Notes: generated by a model from the sequence alone, not told the origin. A stretch of 64,000 nucleotides of DNA from Chryseolinea serpens (GCF_900129725.1 NZ_FQWQ01000001.1:2480001-2544000), one strand, 5' to 3'. Numbered from the stretch's first letter, positions 1-11,300 are shown. Made by a program: numbers and translations.

Positions 1-1642
1 TTACGAGCCAGTCCGCACCTTTCTCTGCCGCCTGGAGATATTTTTCGTCTTTCAGGATCCGGTATGCAACGATCAGTCCATAGAAAGTGGGACGGAGATC
101 TTTGATGTCGGTGAACAATGGCTTTTGGGTTTGTTGGTCGTAGGCCACTTCCCAGCTGCCGTCTTCCTTCTGCCATTTCAGCAACAGGTCTGCACCCAGG
201 CGAAGCCGTTCAAGCAACGCTTTGTTGTCGGGTTCGAAGAGCAGGATATTTCCCACGTCGAGCATCGTGTAGTAGGTGAGGCTCACGGGTTCAACAAATT
301 CTCCCCACTCCTCCACAAACATTTTGCGCTTCGCCAGGTAGTACTGCCCGATGGCAGCGCCTTGAAAAAATCCGGGTTTCGTTTGTTGCTGCACCAGTTT
401 GAAGTTCAGCGCATAGGGCAACACATTTTTCTTCAGCAACGGATCGCCGGTGGCGTGTGCCAGCATCCACATGGCGCCGTAGTCAGAATTCTTCATGGCG
501 TCCTTCTGCGAGCCGACCACACCGCCCAGGTAGGATTGTCCTCCAATCTTTAGTCCTTGGTAGGATTCAATATTCCAAAGCGATGTTTTGGGATCGATGA
601 GGTAATGATGCATAGCCTCGATCCGGCTGGTCAATGATTGCCGGTTTGTGCGCAACGCCAGCGTTTTTTTGAATTGATAGATGTCGTTGGCGGCATGGTT
701 CACATTTTTATACCAGTTCCCGTTTTGAATGCTGTAGCGGAACTCAAATGCGATCGTGTCGCCGGCCTTTAACAACGATGGCTTTTCACCCAACACCGGG
801 AAATACAACGACGGCGCCAGGGCCGCATCGCGGTTCTTGTGCGAAATTCCAATGTGCCATTCCTCGTGGGTGTTGTGGTCTTCCTCCCAGGGATCACGAC
901 CCAATCCCGGTGCGGGAATCACCGCCAGCGATACCTGTTCTTTTGTATCGACAATAGCCGCCATCGTGCTGACACAACGCTCGCGGTAGATCACTGGAAG
1001 CTCAGGGACGCCCTGCCCGTAAGCATACGCCAAAACAAAATCTTTCTGGATCGCGTCGCCTTGAAAATAGCCGGGCACCGTGGCCCAGGCCATATCTTTT
1101 TCGTCGACCGTTACCAGCGTGGGTGAGCTTAGCGAATAGTAGCCGGCCTTTTTTACTACGGCCGTTTGCTTTACTACGATGTCGGTGGGATATTTTTCGT
1201 CCAACTTCCATTCGGCGGTTACCGTGGCTTGGTCATTGTCGGAGGTAAAAGTGATTACGTTGCCCGCTGTCTTTGCTTCTTGAGGGAAAAAAGCAATGGC
1301 TTTCCCCGCGGTGTTCAGCGACACCGGTTCGGTGGCCGCTTCCCAAATGTCCTGTTGATAGTGATATACTTTTTCGGGAAACTGAACGCCGGTGTTGGCC
1401 TTAAAGATCGTGGCCGTGCTGTCGGGCTTGCCTTCGCTGAACAGCAACGTGTACTGGCCCGAGGGAACGCCGACGTTCTTCCACGCCCCTCCTGCCTGCA
1501 ACTGCAGATCTTTCACTTTCCATCCCTCGCCGCTTTTCTCCCAGCTAAGTTTCAGTTCCGCGTTGGCCAATTGTACATCTTCCTTCCGGCAACCAGCCCA
1601 AACCAGCGCCAGCGCTATCGCAAAAACAAATCGTTTCATCAT
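1..1642 (-). CDS. Lipoprotein with alpha-barrel-like C-terminus, partial
   Basis: This is the last visible gene of the PUL A operon; its 3' end lies outside the window. Reading from 1642, the product starts with a lipoprotein signal (hydrophobic stretch ending in WAGC), then about 250 residues that look mostly beta, then a helical part with a repeated aromatic and Gly pattern typical of alpha/alpha-barrel sugar-active proteins, for example LLKWQKEDGSWEVAYD near the cut end. I do not recognise the family. ATG codons at 1642, 1639 and in-frame 1660 are possible starts; 1660 would overlap the stop of the upstream oxidoreductase gene, so I chose 1642, which has a GAGAAAGAA tract before it. An enzyme or binding protein for the PUL A glycan is likely from context only. 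Confidence 0.7.
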   Translation of the reverse strand, partial: MMKRFVFAIALALVWAGCRKEDVQLANAELKLSWEKSGEGWKVKDLQLQAGGAWKNVGVPSGQYTLLFSEGKPDSTATIFKANTGVQFPEKVYHYQQDIWEAATEPVSLNTAGKAIAFFPQEAKTAGNVITFTSDNDQATVTAEWKLDEKYPTDIVVKQTAVVKKAGYYSLSSPTLVTVDEKDMAWATVPGYFQGDAIQKDFVLAYAYGQGVPELPVIYRERCVSTMAAIVDTKEQVSLAVIPAPGLGRDPWEEDHNTHEEWHIGISHKNRDAALAPSLYFPVLGEKPSLLKAGDTIAFEFRYSIQNGNWYKNVNHAANDIYQFKKTLALRTNRQSLTSRIEAMHHYLIDPKTSLWNIESYQGLKIGGQSYLGGVVGSQKDAMKNSDYGAMWMLAHATGDPLLKKNVLPYALNFKLVQQQTKPGFFQGAAIGQYYLAKRKMFVEEWGEFVEPVSLTYYTMLDVGNILLFEPDNKALLERLRLGADLLLKWQKEDGSWEVAYDQQTQKPLFTDIKDLRPTFYGLIVAYRILKDEKYLQAAEKGADWLV

Positions 1643-1649
1643 TTCTTTC

Positions 1650-3932
1650 TCAATTTTCATAGCACAATACTTCAAATACCGCCGCAGGAACTTGTGCCGA
1701 CGGATGTTCCACTTCCAGGGTCAATCGTTTTGTCTGCAAGGGCTCGTGCAACCGGATGGTGTTCATCGTCTGGTAATTTCCAGTCTTTTGATAGACCACC
1801 TTGCCCTGGTCGTCGCGCAGCACATAGTTGCGCACGCAGAAGGGTATGACATTTTCAGGGTGTCCCATGAGCACCGATTCCATGGGATGATCAAAGTCGG
1901 TATCGAACTTCAGCACAATGGTACGAATGGTTTTCGGTTCGCTCCAGGAGATTTGCAGCGCTGGTTTAGGATCGGCATATGCGGCCACCCATGCATTGGG
2001 ACGGTCTGTGGGCCGCGCCACGCCGTTCCGGATATTGTCCACCCCAAAATCCTCCAGCGGTGTGCTCATCTTGATGGCCAGATTTTCTCCCTGCGGCCGG
2101 CGCTGCGGGCACCAGAATTCAAAGGCGTCGATACCAATGTCGTCGGGTGGTGTTTGTTTGCCATAGTTGGATACGGCTTCGTTTATGTGATTGAACACCG
2201 ACAGCACGCCCGTGATCCGCCTGGGCGAAAAGTGCAGCTTTATCGCGGGATTTTTTCGGAACACAATGAACACGTATTGAGCGGCAGCAAGTTTTGTCTT
2301 AAAGGCCAGCTTCACGCAGTTCCTTCCCTCCGCGAGATCGATGGTTTTTTGTTCGAGCAACACATCGGGGGTGAAACTTCCGATCTTGCCACTGGTGCGC
2401 AGCTCCACCTGCATCGCCGTTACCTCGGTCGCTTGGGCGTGCACCGTGAAGATGGGAAGTTCGCCATGGGCAGCGGGCAGCATCTGCGCCACCGCTGGGT
2501 CCAGTGTTTTTAATAAACTATCTTCGGGCAATTCGTTCAAGCGAAGTTCACTGGACGCAGACAAGGATGCCTCGAGCACAAGATCTTTTTTGTCATCCAA
2601 CACAAATCCGGGAATGTATTGTCCGGAGCGGATCAGTCGTTGCTGGAGGGCCTTCATGCGTTGTGTTTCGCCCAAGGCCGCCGGCAACACACCGAGCTCG
2701 CGGCAGAGCACAGCCGCCATGCCCACCGACTGTCCGCCATAGGCGCTCGTGCCCATGACACGCGCAGAGCCGAACGCTACGTGACTTACACTGATAATCC
2801 TTCCTGCGAAGAACAGGTTCGGAACATTCTTACTATAAAAACTGCGATAGGGAATGTGATAAATGCCCTTGCCATGCCACTGGTTACAGCCCGGCTTTTC
2901 GCTGAACACGCCATCGGCCGGGTGCAGGTCGATGGACCATCCGCCGTAGGCAACGGCGTCGCTATACTCACGTTGCTCAACAATGTCCTGTTGGCGCAAC
3001 ATGTAGTCGCCCTCAAAGCGGCGGCTTTCGCGCTTGCCCGGGATGGTGCCCACCCATTCCAACGTCAGGTTCTTCGCCTCGGGAAATTCGCCAGAGTTCT
3101 TAATGTGATTCCACACCCCATAGACCACGCGCCACAATTCCCATTTGATGGCTTCTGTTTCATGTACGGTATCCAGTCTTCCGCCGTATTCGATCCACCA
3201 TAGATTACATCCGTATTCTTTTGTATTGAACTTCCGGTAGCGGGGAATGGCCGTGATGTCTTTCAGGGCATACGAGGGTGGCACGAAGTTCACAGGCTTG
3301 CCGGTGTCCTTGCTGTAGAAATAGAGGGAATGTCCAAGCAGTTCACCGTAGTCTTTGGTGGGTGCGAATTTCTCGCCCAGCTCGTCCCGCGATTCAGCGC
3401 CCATCCGAAAGGCGGCGCCGGATAAAAATCCCAGCACGCCGTCGCCGGAGGCATCACAAAATAAAGGCGCTTTCAAGACATACTCCACCGAGTTCTGGCT
3501 GCAAAAAGCCTTCACACTCGCGATGGTATCGTCCGACCGCTTCTCTACTTCGAATGCGGCCGTGTTCAACAACAGCGTGATGTTCGGTTCACTCACGACT
3601 TTATCCAGCACCACCGTATCAAAAATGACGGCGTTGCCCTCGGGATTCCGGTAAAGATTTTCCACCAGGATCTCATCGATCACACCCCCTTCGCGGGACC
3701 AGCGATTGTTATTCCCCATGTGCGACGTGGCACCCAGAACCCACAGACGCACCTCGCTGGAAGCATTACCACCCAACACCGGTCTGTCTTGTACCAACGT
3801 CACTTTTATTCCTTCGCGAGCAGCCGTGATGGCACAGCAGGTGCCGGCCAGTCCGCCACCCACTACCACCAGGTCGGACGCGATTATTTTTTGCTGAAAC
3901 GATCTGGACTTCATTTGCTCTTCAATGATCAT
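1650..3932 (-). CDS. FAD-dependent oxidoreductase with C-terminal discoidin-like domain
   Basis: The N-terminus carries a Rossmann dinucleotide-binding motif (VVVGGGLAGTCCA, residues about 21-33) followed by a conserved RPVLGGNASSEVR segment, which is typical of the FAD_oxidored family (PF12831). Members occur often in Bacteroidota polysaccharide loci, but their substrates are mostly unknown. The FAD part runs to about residue 480. The remaining 270 residues end in a beta-rich stretch (from about 640) resembling a galactose-binding or F5/8-type fold. No clear signal peptide is visible, although a signal-less start at residue 7 is possible. The gene lies 25 bases after the GH2 gene and 7 bases before the next lipoprotein gene, so it is an operon member and probably oxidises a sugar or aglycone released by its neighbours. 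Confidence 0.85.
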   Translation of the reverse strand: MIIEEQMKSRSFQQKIIASDLVVVGGGLAGTCCAITAAREGIKVTLVQDRPVLGGNASSEVRLWVLGATSHMGNNNRWSREGGVIDEILVENLYRNPEGNAVIFDTVVLDKVVSEPNITLLLNTAAFEVEKRSDDTIASVKAFCSQNSVEYVLKAPLFCDASGDGVLGFLSGAAFRMGAESRDELGEKFAPTKDYGELLGHSLYFYSKDTGKPVNFVPPSYALKDITAIPRYRKFNTKEYGCNLWWIEYGGRLDTVHETEAIKWELWRVVYGVWNHIKNSGEFPEAKNLTLEWVGTIPGKRESRRFEGDYMLRQQDIVEQREYSDAVAYGGWSIDLHPADGVFSEKPGCNQWHGKGIYHIPYRSFYSKNVPNLFFAGRIISVSHVAFGSARVMGTSAYGGQSVGMAAVLCRELGVLPAALGETQRMKALQQRLIRSGQYIPGFVLDDKKDLVLEASLSASSELRLNELPEDSLLKTLDPAVAQMLPAAHGELPIFTVHAQATEVTAMQVELRTSGKIGSFTPDVLLEQKTIDLAEGRNCVKLAFKTKLAAAQYVFIVFRKNPAIKLHFSPRRITGVLSVFNHINEAVSNYGKQTPPDDIGIDAFEFWCPQRRPQGENLAIKMSTPLEDFGVDNIRNGVARPTDRPNAWVAAYADPKPALQISWSEPKTIRTIVLKFDTDFDHPMESVLMGHPENVIPFCVRNYVLRDDQGKVVYQKTGNYQTMNTIRLHEPLQTKRLTLEVEHPSAQVPAAVFEVLCYEN

Positions 3933-3957
3933 ATTGTATGGCCGTTAACAATCGTTT

Positions 3958-5931
3958 TTAATGCTGAATTGATTTTTTCAAAACGGTGAACCCGCCGGGT
4001 TTTACCAGCGATATTTCTTTTACCGCTGGACCTTCATAGGTGAAGGACTTGCTTTCGCCGGGCTTGAGTTGCGCGATGTCGAAGGTTTGACTTCCGCAGG
4101 CGATCGAATAGTGGCGCAAGGTGTAGCTTGGAAAATCTTTCCGCGCGGTCACCGTAATATTCAGTTTACTGCCTTCGTTTTGGAAAGCCAGGGTAGCCGG
4201 CGAAAATTCCTCCTGGAAAGCATAGTACATGCCACGCAGTTCCCGCTCGGGCGACACCAGTCCCCAGGGACGATAGCCGTTGGGATTGGTGCCGGGGAAA
4301 CGACTCTGATAGTCGTTGAAAGTCCATACTGATGCACCAATGAGGAAATCGCATTGACGAAAGTCCTGCATCGCCTTGGCAAGATGGTCCACCCGCCCTT
4401 GCTCCGTCTTCACACCGTCGGTGCGAATACCGAATTCACTCACGTAAACCGCTTTGTCGGGGTAGACCTCGTGAATGTGTTTCAGGTTATTGAGATAGTT
4501 CCCATACATGTTGGAGCTGATGAAGTCGACGTACTGTGAAGCTTCATCTTCGGGTTTCTTGATGATGTCGCGCGCCACGAACATGCTGGCAAACGTGACC
4601 AGTCGCGAAGGGTCGAGTGACTTGGCGTAGGCATACATGTCTTTTGTCCAGGACTTGCCCTCGTCGGTTTGGGATGGGTATTCATTGCCCACACTCCAGG
4701 CAAACACCGAAGGGTGATTCCAATCGCGTTCGATCATTTCGCTAAACTGCGATTGAAATTTCTTGCGCATCACCGGGTCCGCCATTTGTTTTGGTGTGAG
4801 CTGCCAGTTGCCCGCTTCGGCAATGATGAGCAACCCGTGCTCGTCGGCCCAGTCCAAGAGGTGCGTGGAGACCGGGTAGTGGCTGATGCGCGACAATTCC
4901 ATGCCACCCGATTTGATGAGGGTGAGGTCTTTCTCTAAAACGTCCTGAGGGTCCATTGACCCGAAATGTGGATAGTCCAACGGCCGGTTGCAGCCACCCA
5001 TGCGGATGGGCTCGCCGTTAAGCAGCAGACGGGTTCCTTTTACCTCTACTTTCCGGATGCCAAACCGTGTGCGCACCGTATCCGTGCCGGCGATCACTTC
5101 GGCTTCGTACAAGGTAGGCTCGTCTGTATACCAAAGCGCCACATCTTTCGCGGCCAACGTGCCGTCTATCCACAGGCTGTTGGGCGTTCCGCCGTCAGGC
5201 CTCAGTTTTCCTTTGAACGGGACCTTGATCTTATTTCGGTAAAGCGTGAGTACCGGCACAATCTTCTTTGCCGGATCAGCATTGACAATATCCACACGCA
5301 CCTGTACCGAAGCTGTCTTCTTCAGCAGGTCGGGATCTGCCACGATCTTCACATGTTGAATGTATGTGGCTGGACGGATAATGAGATACACTTCGCGATT
5401 GATGCCGCCGTAGTTGATCCACGGAAAAACTTGCGCGTTGTTTTCCTTCTCATAGTTCACACGCGTCTTGGCACCGGGGATGGTGGTGGTGTCCCAGGAG
5501 TTGTTCACCCGGAGCGCAAGGGTGTTCTCTGCCGACAACGCATCGGTGATATCCACTTCAAAGGGTGTGTAACCACCTTCGTGCTCGCCCAATTTCTTAC
5601 CGTTCACCCACACCGCCGATTTATAAAACACGGCTTCAAACCGGAGAAATGCACGATGACCTTGCGGAACGGGAGCCTGATTAAATTTCCTTACATACCA
5701 TGCCGAGCCCGTGTAGAGTTGATAGCGCGGATCAACCGAAAAACAATGCGGCACCGTCACTTTGTCCCAGCCCTGCACGGGAAAGGTTGGCGTATGCCAT
5801 GCATTATACTCGCCGATGTTGACCGGATCGAGGGCAAAGGCCCATTCGCCGTGCAGGGTTGTCTTCGATGCCTGGCCCAGCAACGTGAGCGGATAAAAAA
5901 GAATGAGGAGGACGATGTATTTCAATTTCAT
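3958..5931 (-). CDS. Glycoside hydrolase family 2 (beta-galactosidase/glucuronidase type)
   Basis: A 657-residue secreted enzyme with signal peptide (MKLKYIVLLILFYPLTLLGQA). The order is the usual one for GH2: N-terminal sugar-binding jelly roll (about 25-180, with ALRVNNSWD), an immunoglobulin-like domain (about 185-295), then a TIM barrel (about 297-570). The acid/base is expected at Glu417 in SVGNEYPS and the nucleophile at Glu499 in VSEFG, both present. A short beta domain closes the protein. The length fits beta-glucuronidase-like members better than large LacZ enzymes, but substrate cannot be read from the sequence. It begins 3 bases after the esterase gene, so the two are translationally close and probably act on the same substituted glycan. 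Confidence 0.92.
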   Translation of the reverse strand: MKLKYIVLLILFYPLTLLGQASKTTLHGEWAFALDPVNIGEYNAWHTPTFPVQGWDKVTVPHCFSVDPRYQLYTGSAWYVRKFNQAPVPQGHRAFLRFEAVFYKSAVWVNGKKLGEHEGGYTPFEVDITDALSAENTLALRVNNSWDTTTIPGAKTRVNYEKENNAQVFPWINYGGINREVYLIIRPATYIQHVKIVADPDLLKKTASVQVRVDIVNADPAKKIVPVLTLYRNKIKVPFKGKLRPDGGTPNSLWIDGTLAAKDVALWYTDEPTLYEAEVIAGTDTVRTRFGIRKVEVKGTRLLLNGEPIRMGGCNRPLDYPHFGSMDPQDVLEKDLTLIKSGGMELSRISHYPVSTHLLDWADEHGLLIIAEAGNWQLTPKQMADPVMRKKFQSQFSEMIERDWNHPSVFAWSVGNEYPSQTDEGKSWTKDMYAYAKSLDPSRLVTFASMFVARDIIKKPEDEASQYVDFISSNMYGNYLNNLKHIHEVYPDKAVYVSEFGIRTDGVKTEQGRVDHLAKAMQDFRQCDFLIGASVWTFNDYQSRFPGTNPNGYRPWGLVSPERELRGMYYAFQEEFSPATLAFQNEGSKLNITVTARKDFPSYTLRHYSIACGSQTFDIAQLKPGESKSFTYEGPAVKEISLVKPGGFTVLKKSIQH

Positions 5932-5934
5932 GGA

Positions 5935-6819
5935 TCATTTAAAGTTTGAAAGGGCGTCGGCCACTACCGCGCCAATATGGTTTAAACCGATTTGATTATA
6001 GTGAATTTGGTCTTTCATCCAACCTTTCGCTTCAAACAGATTGGTTTCCGTGTAGACCACGCTGGTGAATTTGTCTTTATCGGCAACATTCTGCTGTGCG
6101 CGGCGCACGGCGTCGAAGCCTTCGTGTGGATGATCTTTGAAGTAGCCGGTTTGAACAATGTAAAAAGGGACCTTGCTTCCGAGGGCTTTCCGGAATCGGG
6201 CGATCAGGTTCGTCAACGCTGCTTCATATTCATGCGGTGTCAATTTTCCATCGTTGATCGCGTTGGCATCACGCTCGCCCTGGAGCCAAAGTATCCCCGA
6301 GAGCGTGAGGGCCGTTTTCTTTTCGGCAGCCTTCACTTTTGTTATGGCATCATCGAACAACAGCAGGTTGCCGCGCGTATCCCACGTCCCATAGTTATTC
6401 AACTCCGCCTTTTGATGACAGGAAGCTCCTCCCCGCGCTGCCGAAACGATGACAATAGAAGAAGAGCCTTGTCGCGCCACCATACCCGACGCAAAAGCCG
6501 GTGCGAGACTTCCGCTGTTGGCTCGTTCAAAACTCAATTCTTTTACTCCAACAGGATCGGCGAGTGGGCGCAATGCGTCGGAGGAGAACGCATACTCCCA
6601 CGCCGTGTCCTCCTCGCATTTCGGCGACAACGTGCTGTCGCCCTGCCCCACGGCGTTGCTCTGGCCTGCGATGAGCCAGAGCGTTTTTTCCTGCGCTAAA
6701 GTTTTTGCGTTCATCAAGAGGCTGCTCACAAAAAGGCAACAGGCGAACAGTGAAGCCCTCCGGTTAGACCGAAAAACTCCCCTGTTCGCGCTGCCACCCT
6801 CTACCCAAATCATCATCAC
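5935..6819 (-). CDS. SGNH-type carbohydrate esterase (sialate O-acetylesterase-like)
   Basis: The product of 294 residues contains LWLIAGQSNAVG, the GQSN block of the SASA family (PF03629), with the nucleophile Ser54. It ends with DQIHYNQIGLNHIG, which supplies the Asp and His of the catalytic triad. A hydrophobic segment ending LAQ at about residue 43 is an export signal, but it is preceded by about 20 polar residues, so the true start may be internal (a GTG inside that stretch). These enzymes remove acetyl groups from sugars, not only sialic acid. The gene starts 6 bases after the susD stop and is followed 3 bases later by the GH2 gene, so deacetylation before glycosidase attack is the likely role. 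Confidence 0.88.
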   Translation of the reverse strand: MMMIWVEGGSANRGVFRSNRRASLFACCLFVSSLLMNAKTLAQEKTLWLIAGQSNAVGQGDSTLSPKCEEDTAWEYAFSSDALRPLADPVGVKELSFERANSGSLAPAFASGMVARQGSSSIVIVSAARGGASCHQKAELNNYGTWDTRGNLLLFDDAITKVKAAEKKTALTLSGILWLQGERDANAINDGKLTPHEYEAALTNLIARFRKALGSKVPFYIVQTGYFKDHPHEGFDAVRRAQQNVADKDKFTSVVYTETNLFEAKGWMKDQIHYNQIGLNHIGAVVADALSNFK

Positions 6820-6825
6820 TTACTA

Positions 6826-8331
6826 TTATTTCCAAGGATCGTTTTGTGTCAGCAACGTGTTGGCGTTGAGCTCATCCTGGGGGATGGGAAAATATTTATT
6901 CTTTGGCTGTGGTGTGCGCACGGGATAGTAGTCGCTCACCGCCAACGGAATAACCGTCATGAATTTATCGGTGCGCGTGAGGTCATACCAGCGGTCGCCC
7001 TCGGCAAAAAATTCCCACGAGCGCTCTTGCAACACGGCATCGATAAAATCCTGTTGACTCAATCCTGCCGTTAGGTCACCCAGGCCTGCACGATTACGAA
7101 CCGCGTCGGCGTAGTCATAGGCCGCCGTGGTTGGTCCGTTGAGGTGCGCTTCGGCTTCCGCGGCAATGAGGTATACGTCGGCCATGCGGAGGATCGGAAT
7201 GTTGTTGGTGCAGCCCGTTGTCGAAATGGGGTCCATGTATTTTTTTACCAACACCCCACTCTTGGTGATGGGTGTGATACTTTTTTGCGAAACCGTCTTG
7301 CCCGTTTTATCGATGTAGGTGGTATCCAGTAAGGTGCGGCGTTTATCGTCGGGATCAAAAGAATTGAAGAACGACTGATAGGCGAAGAACGATCCGAACG
7401 TGGTCAGTCCATACGCAGGACCGTTGCTACCGGCAGGACCACAAAGGCCTACCATCTGGTGGCTTCTCGACGAAGTGGAGCCGGAAACGGAGGCGTTGGA
7501 CTCGGATTCGAACGCAAAGATATTTTCCACGCGTGCCACATCTTCTTTCGTTACATCGTAGATATCCTTCACGTTGGGCATCAGCATCAGGTAGGGATTG
7601 GTCATCACCGCCTGGGCCTTCGACAACGATGTGGCCCAATCCTGATTATAGAGTGCTGCCTTGGCATACAAGGCCAGCGCAGCTTCTTTTGAAGGACGAC
7701 CTTTCACCAGGGAGGCCGTGTGCGTGGGCAACTTGGCAACCGCCGAGTCGAGGTCCTGATAGATCTGCTTGTACACATCGGCGATGGCGCTCTTCGGCAC
7801 GTAGGCATTGGCCTGCACATCACTGGATTTTGTTTTAACGATCACTTCGCCGAAGTTTTTCGTGGCCATCCAATGATAGAATGCGCGCAGGAAAAACGCC
7901 TCACCGATGATCTCTTTTTTGCGGGCGGCATCCATATTGGCGCCGGGCACTTTTTCGATAACCCAATTTGCCTTTTCGATACCATCGTAACAAGATATCC
8001 AGATCTGTTGTGGCGATTCAAAAAGACGTCCCGCTGTGCGTTGGGCCGTGTAGTTGACATCGTAAGTGAACAAGGTCAGCGTATTTCTGGACACGGCGAC
8101 ACGCGGATAGGTTTGGTCGCCGCTGAAATCGGATACCAACACCGCCGCAGGACCGCTGTAGAGGTCGGCGATGGGATCGTATGCCGCGGTGATGGCAGCC
8201 TGCGCATCGGCGCCGGTCTTGTAAAAGTTTGCCGTGTAGATGGAAGAATACACCTGCTCATCCAGCTGGCACGATGCAAGCATCAGCAGCGTCAGGCAAA
8301 CGGAAGTCATGTATGTCGTTAAGCGTTTCAT
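6826..8331 (-). CDS. SusD/RagB-like outer-membrane glycan-binding lipoprotein
   Basis: A 501-residue lipoprotein (lipobox LASC, then QLDEQVYSSI) with the SusD pattern: N-terminal helical TPR-like region with AAITAAYDPI, a mid-protein YLIAAEAEAHLNG helix, and a C-terminal ERSWEFFAEGDRWYDLTRT segment that is diagnostic of RagB/SusD (PF07980). It sits 30 bases downstream of susC and forms the lid and surface receptor over the SusC pore, catching oligosaccharide for TonB-dependent import. It is the second gene of the PUL A operon. Confidence 0.95.
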   Translation of the reverse strand: MKRLTTYMTSVCLTLLMLASCQLDEQVYSSIYTANFYKTGADAQAAITAAYDPIADLYSGPAAVLVSDFSGDQTYPRVAVSRNTLTLFTYDVNYTAQRTAGRLFESPQQIWISCYDGIEKANWVIEKVPGANMDAARKKEIIGEAFFLRAFYHWMATKNFGEVIVKTKSSDVQANAYVPKSAIADVYKQIYQDLDSAVAKLPTHTASLVKGRPSKEAALALYAKAALYNQDWATSLSKAQAVMTNPYLMLMPNVKDIYDVTKEDVARVENIFAFESESNASVSGSTSSRSHQMVGLCGPAGSNGPAYGLTTFGSFFAYQSFFNSFDPDDKRRTLLDTTYIDKTGKTVSQKSITPITKSGVLVKKYMDPISTTGCTNNIPILRMADVYLIAAEAEAHLNGPTTAAYDYADAVRNRAGLGDLTAGLSQQDFIDAVLQERSWEFFAEGDRWYDLTRTDKFMTVIPLAVSDYYPVRTPQPKNKYFPIPQDELNANTLLTQNDPWK

Positions 8332-8361
8332 AAGATTATGCTTGTTATAGATTCGCGACCG

Positions 8362-11300
8362 TTAAAAAGTTACCTGAATACCACCGAGCACCGAGCGCGC
8401 AGCCGGATACACCAGGTTGTCTACACCGATGGCGGTGTTTGATCCGGCGTAGGTGTTCACCTCGGGATCATAGCCCGTATACTTCGTGATGGTGAACAGG
8501 TTGTTCGTGCTCACATAGATCCGCGCGCTGTTGATGCCCTTGATGGCCGGCAGGCGATACCCCAGCGTGATGTTCTTGCACCGCAGGTAAGAGCCGTTCT
8601 CCACAAAGCGATCCGTGATGGGAAGGCGTCCGCCCTGGAGCGGGCTGGCGTATTCGTTGTTCGGATTGTCGGCGGTCCAATGGTTGGCCACACCGGCCAA
8701 CAGGTTGCGTTGCCCCAACGGGTTTTCGAAGGACGCGCGGCTCACGTTGTAGATGTCGTTGCCATACGTTCCGGACACAAATACGCTGAGATCAAAATTC
8801 TTGTAGGAAAGATTGGTCGAGAGGCCATAGATGAATTTCGGGTTAGGATTTCCCGTGATCACCTGGTCGGCCGACGTGATGACGCCGTCGCCGTTGTAGT
8901 CCTTCACTTTTGTTCCACCGATGCGTCCATCCGAACCCGGGATGATGGTCTCACCGGTTTGATAGATGCCGTCGAACAAATAGGTTTTGAAAAGACCCAG
9001 GGGCTGGCCAACCTTCAGGAGGGTGTAGGTGGTAATGAACCGTTCGTTGGTCACCCCGCCGTCGATGTCGGTCACCTTGTTACGGTTGGCCGTGAAGTTG
9101 GCGCTGAGGTTCCATTTAAAATCTCCGTGATCGATCACCCGTGCGTTGACCGCCAATTCAACCCCCTTGTTCTGAATACCTCCGAGGTTCGTAATAATAG
9201 AAGGATAGCCCGACGACAGTGGCAATGTTTTTTCATACAAAAGGTCTTTGGTGTCTTTCTTGTACACGTCCACGGTAAAGCCGATGCGATCGTCCAGGAA
9301 GCTCACATCCAGACCGATGTCCAGCTGCGTGGATTTCTCCCAGCGAAGATCAGGGTTGGCAATGCCTGACGGGCTAATGCCTTTCGTGTACGCGTGATTG
9401 AATTGATAGTCGCCTCCGCCCGGAGAGGTGAGACTCGAAGTAGTTTGCAGTGACAGCGATTTGTACGGATCGATCGCACCGGCATTCCCCGTACGGCCGA
9501 AACTGGCCCGGAGTTTCAAGTCGCTGATGACGTCCACATCTTGCATGAACGCTTCTTCATTGATGCGCCACGCTGCAGACGCTGCGGGAAAGAAACCATA
9601 CTTGTGGTTCGCGCCAAACTTGGACGAACCGTCTACCCGTGCCGTGATGTCAAAGAAATATTTATCCTTGTAACCGTAGTTCACGCGCCCCATATACGAA
9701 TCGAGCCGTTCCTTGGTGCGCAAGCTGCTGGTCGACACGGTGTTTGCGATCTGTAGCGATTCATTGGTGGTCGCATCGTTCGGAAAGCCATTGGCGTTAA
9801 TGGTGTTCTGGTTGAATTGCACCGACTGCGTGGCAAACACGCCGGTGAACTTCAGCGAATGAACATCGGCCAACGTCTTCGCATAGGTGAGGATGCTTTC
9901 ATGCAGCAACACGAGGTTGTTGCGATTGTCTTTTTTTGCCGAGCCCGAATTGGCATTGATGTCTTTCGTGGCGATGATGTACAATGGCGAATAATAGTTA
10001 TTCAGATTTTCCTGCACATCGGCGTTGAACGATGCGCGGTAGGTCAGCCCCTTCACCAACGTGGCTTCTCCATATATATTCGCCATCACGCGGCGGATGT
10101 CCGTTTGGTTCTTGACGGAGGCCAGCCCCAACGGGTTGGTCACTTCGCGGTAGCGGCCGTCGCGTTGTTCGCCAAAGGGATAGAGCGTGCCATCATCGCG
10201 ATAAGGCCGCAACGTGGGCGGCGCTCCCAGCGCGGCGCCGACGATGCTACCCGTTACCACATCGGCGTCGCCAACCGTTTGCGACCCCGTGGGAATACCC
10301 GAGTTGATATTGTAGCTGCCCATGATGCTCGTGCCCACCTTCACGCGATCACTGATCTTGTGATCGAGGTTCAGCCGCAGCGAATAGCGCTTGAAATTGG
10401 AGTTGATGATGATACCGTCCTGGTTGAAGTAGTTGAGCGACAAAGCCAGCTGCGTCTTATCTGTTCCGCCGTTCACGGACAACTGATGGTTTTGGATGGG
10501 CGCTGTGCGGAAGATGAGGTCCTGCCAGTTCACACCCTGCCCTTCGGCTGCGGGATCGGCATATACCTGCGATTTGAAAACGTCGTTTTCCAGTTGTGCA
10601 AATTGCGCGGCGTTGAGCATGTCGAGTTCCTTGCGCACTTGCTGTACGCCGTAATACCCTTCATACGAAACACGGGTGGTCCCGCTTTTACCGCGTTTGG
10701 TGGTGATGAGCACTACGCCGTTGGAGCCCCGTGCGCCATAGATGGCCGTAGCCGATGCATCCTTCAACACTTCTACCGACTCGATGTCGCTGGGGTTGAT
10801 GGTGGAGAGCGGGCTCACATCGGTGATGTTGCCGCTGTTGGCGATCTGGATGCCATCGATGACGTATAAAGGTTCCGATGTACCGTTGATGGAGTTTGTT
10901 CCACGAACGCGAACACTGACGTTACCGCCGGGAGCACCGGAGTTTTGCGTGATCTGCACGCCGGCCACCCGTCCCTGGAGACCCTGGACCACGTTGGATA
11001 CGGGGGTCTGCACGAGGTCGGAGGATTTCACGGAGGCGATGGAGCCGGTGGTTTCAATTTTGCGCTGCGTACCGTAACCCACGACCACCACTTCGCCAAG
11101 GGTTTCCATGTCGGTCGTGAGGGTGATGTTGAGCGTCGTTTGGTTCCCCACGGTCAATTCCTGTGTCGTATAGCCGATGAAGGAGAACACCAGCACATCG
11201 GCCGGCGTCACATTACCCAGTACAAACTGTCCATCCGCATCGGTCGTCGTGCCGCGCGACGATCCCTTGATCAGCACGTTCACCCCCGGCAGCACTTCTC

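Noticed and set aside
125-1126. Several plus-strand open frames in the first 1.2 kb
   Set aside because: They lie antisense to the lipoprotein gene, which has a full signal sequence and coherent coding pattern; they have no recognisable domain.
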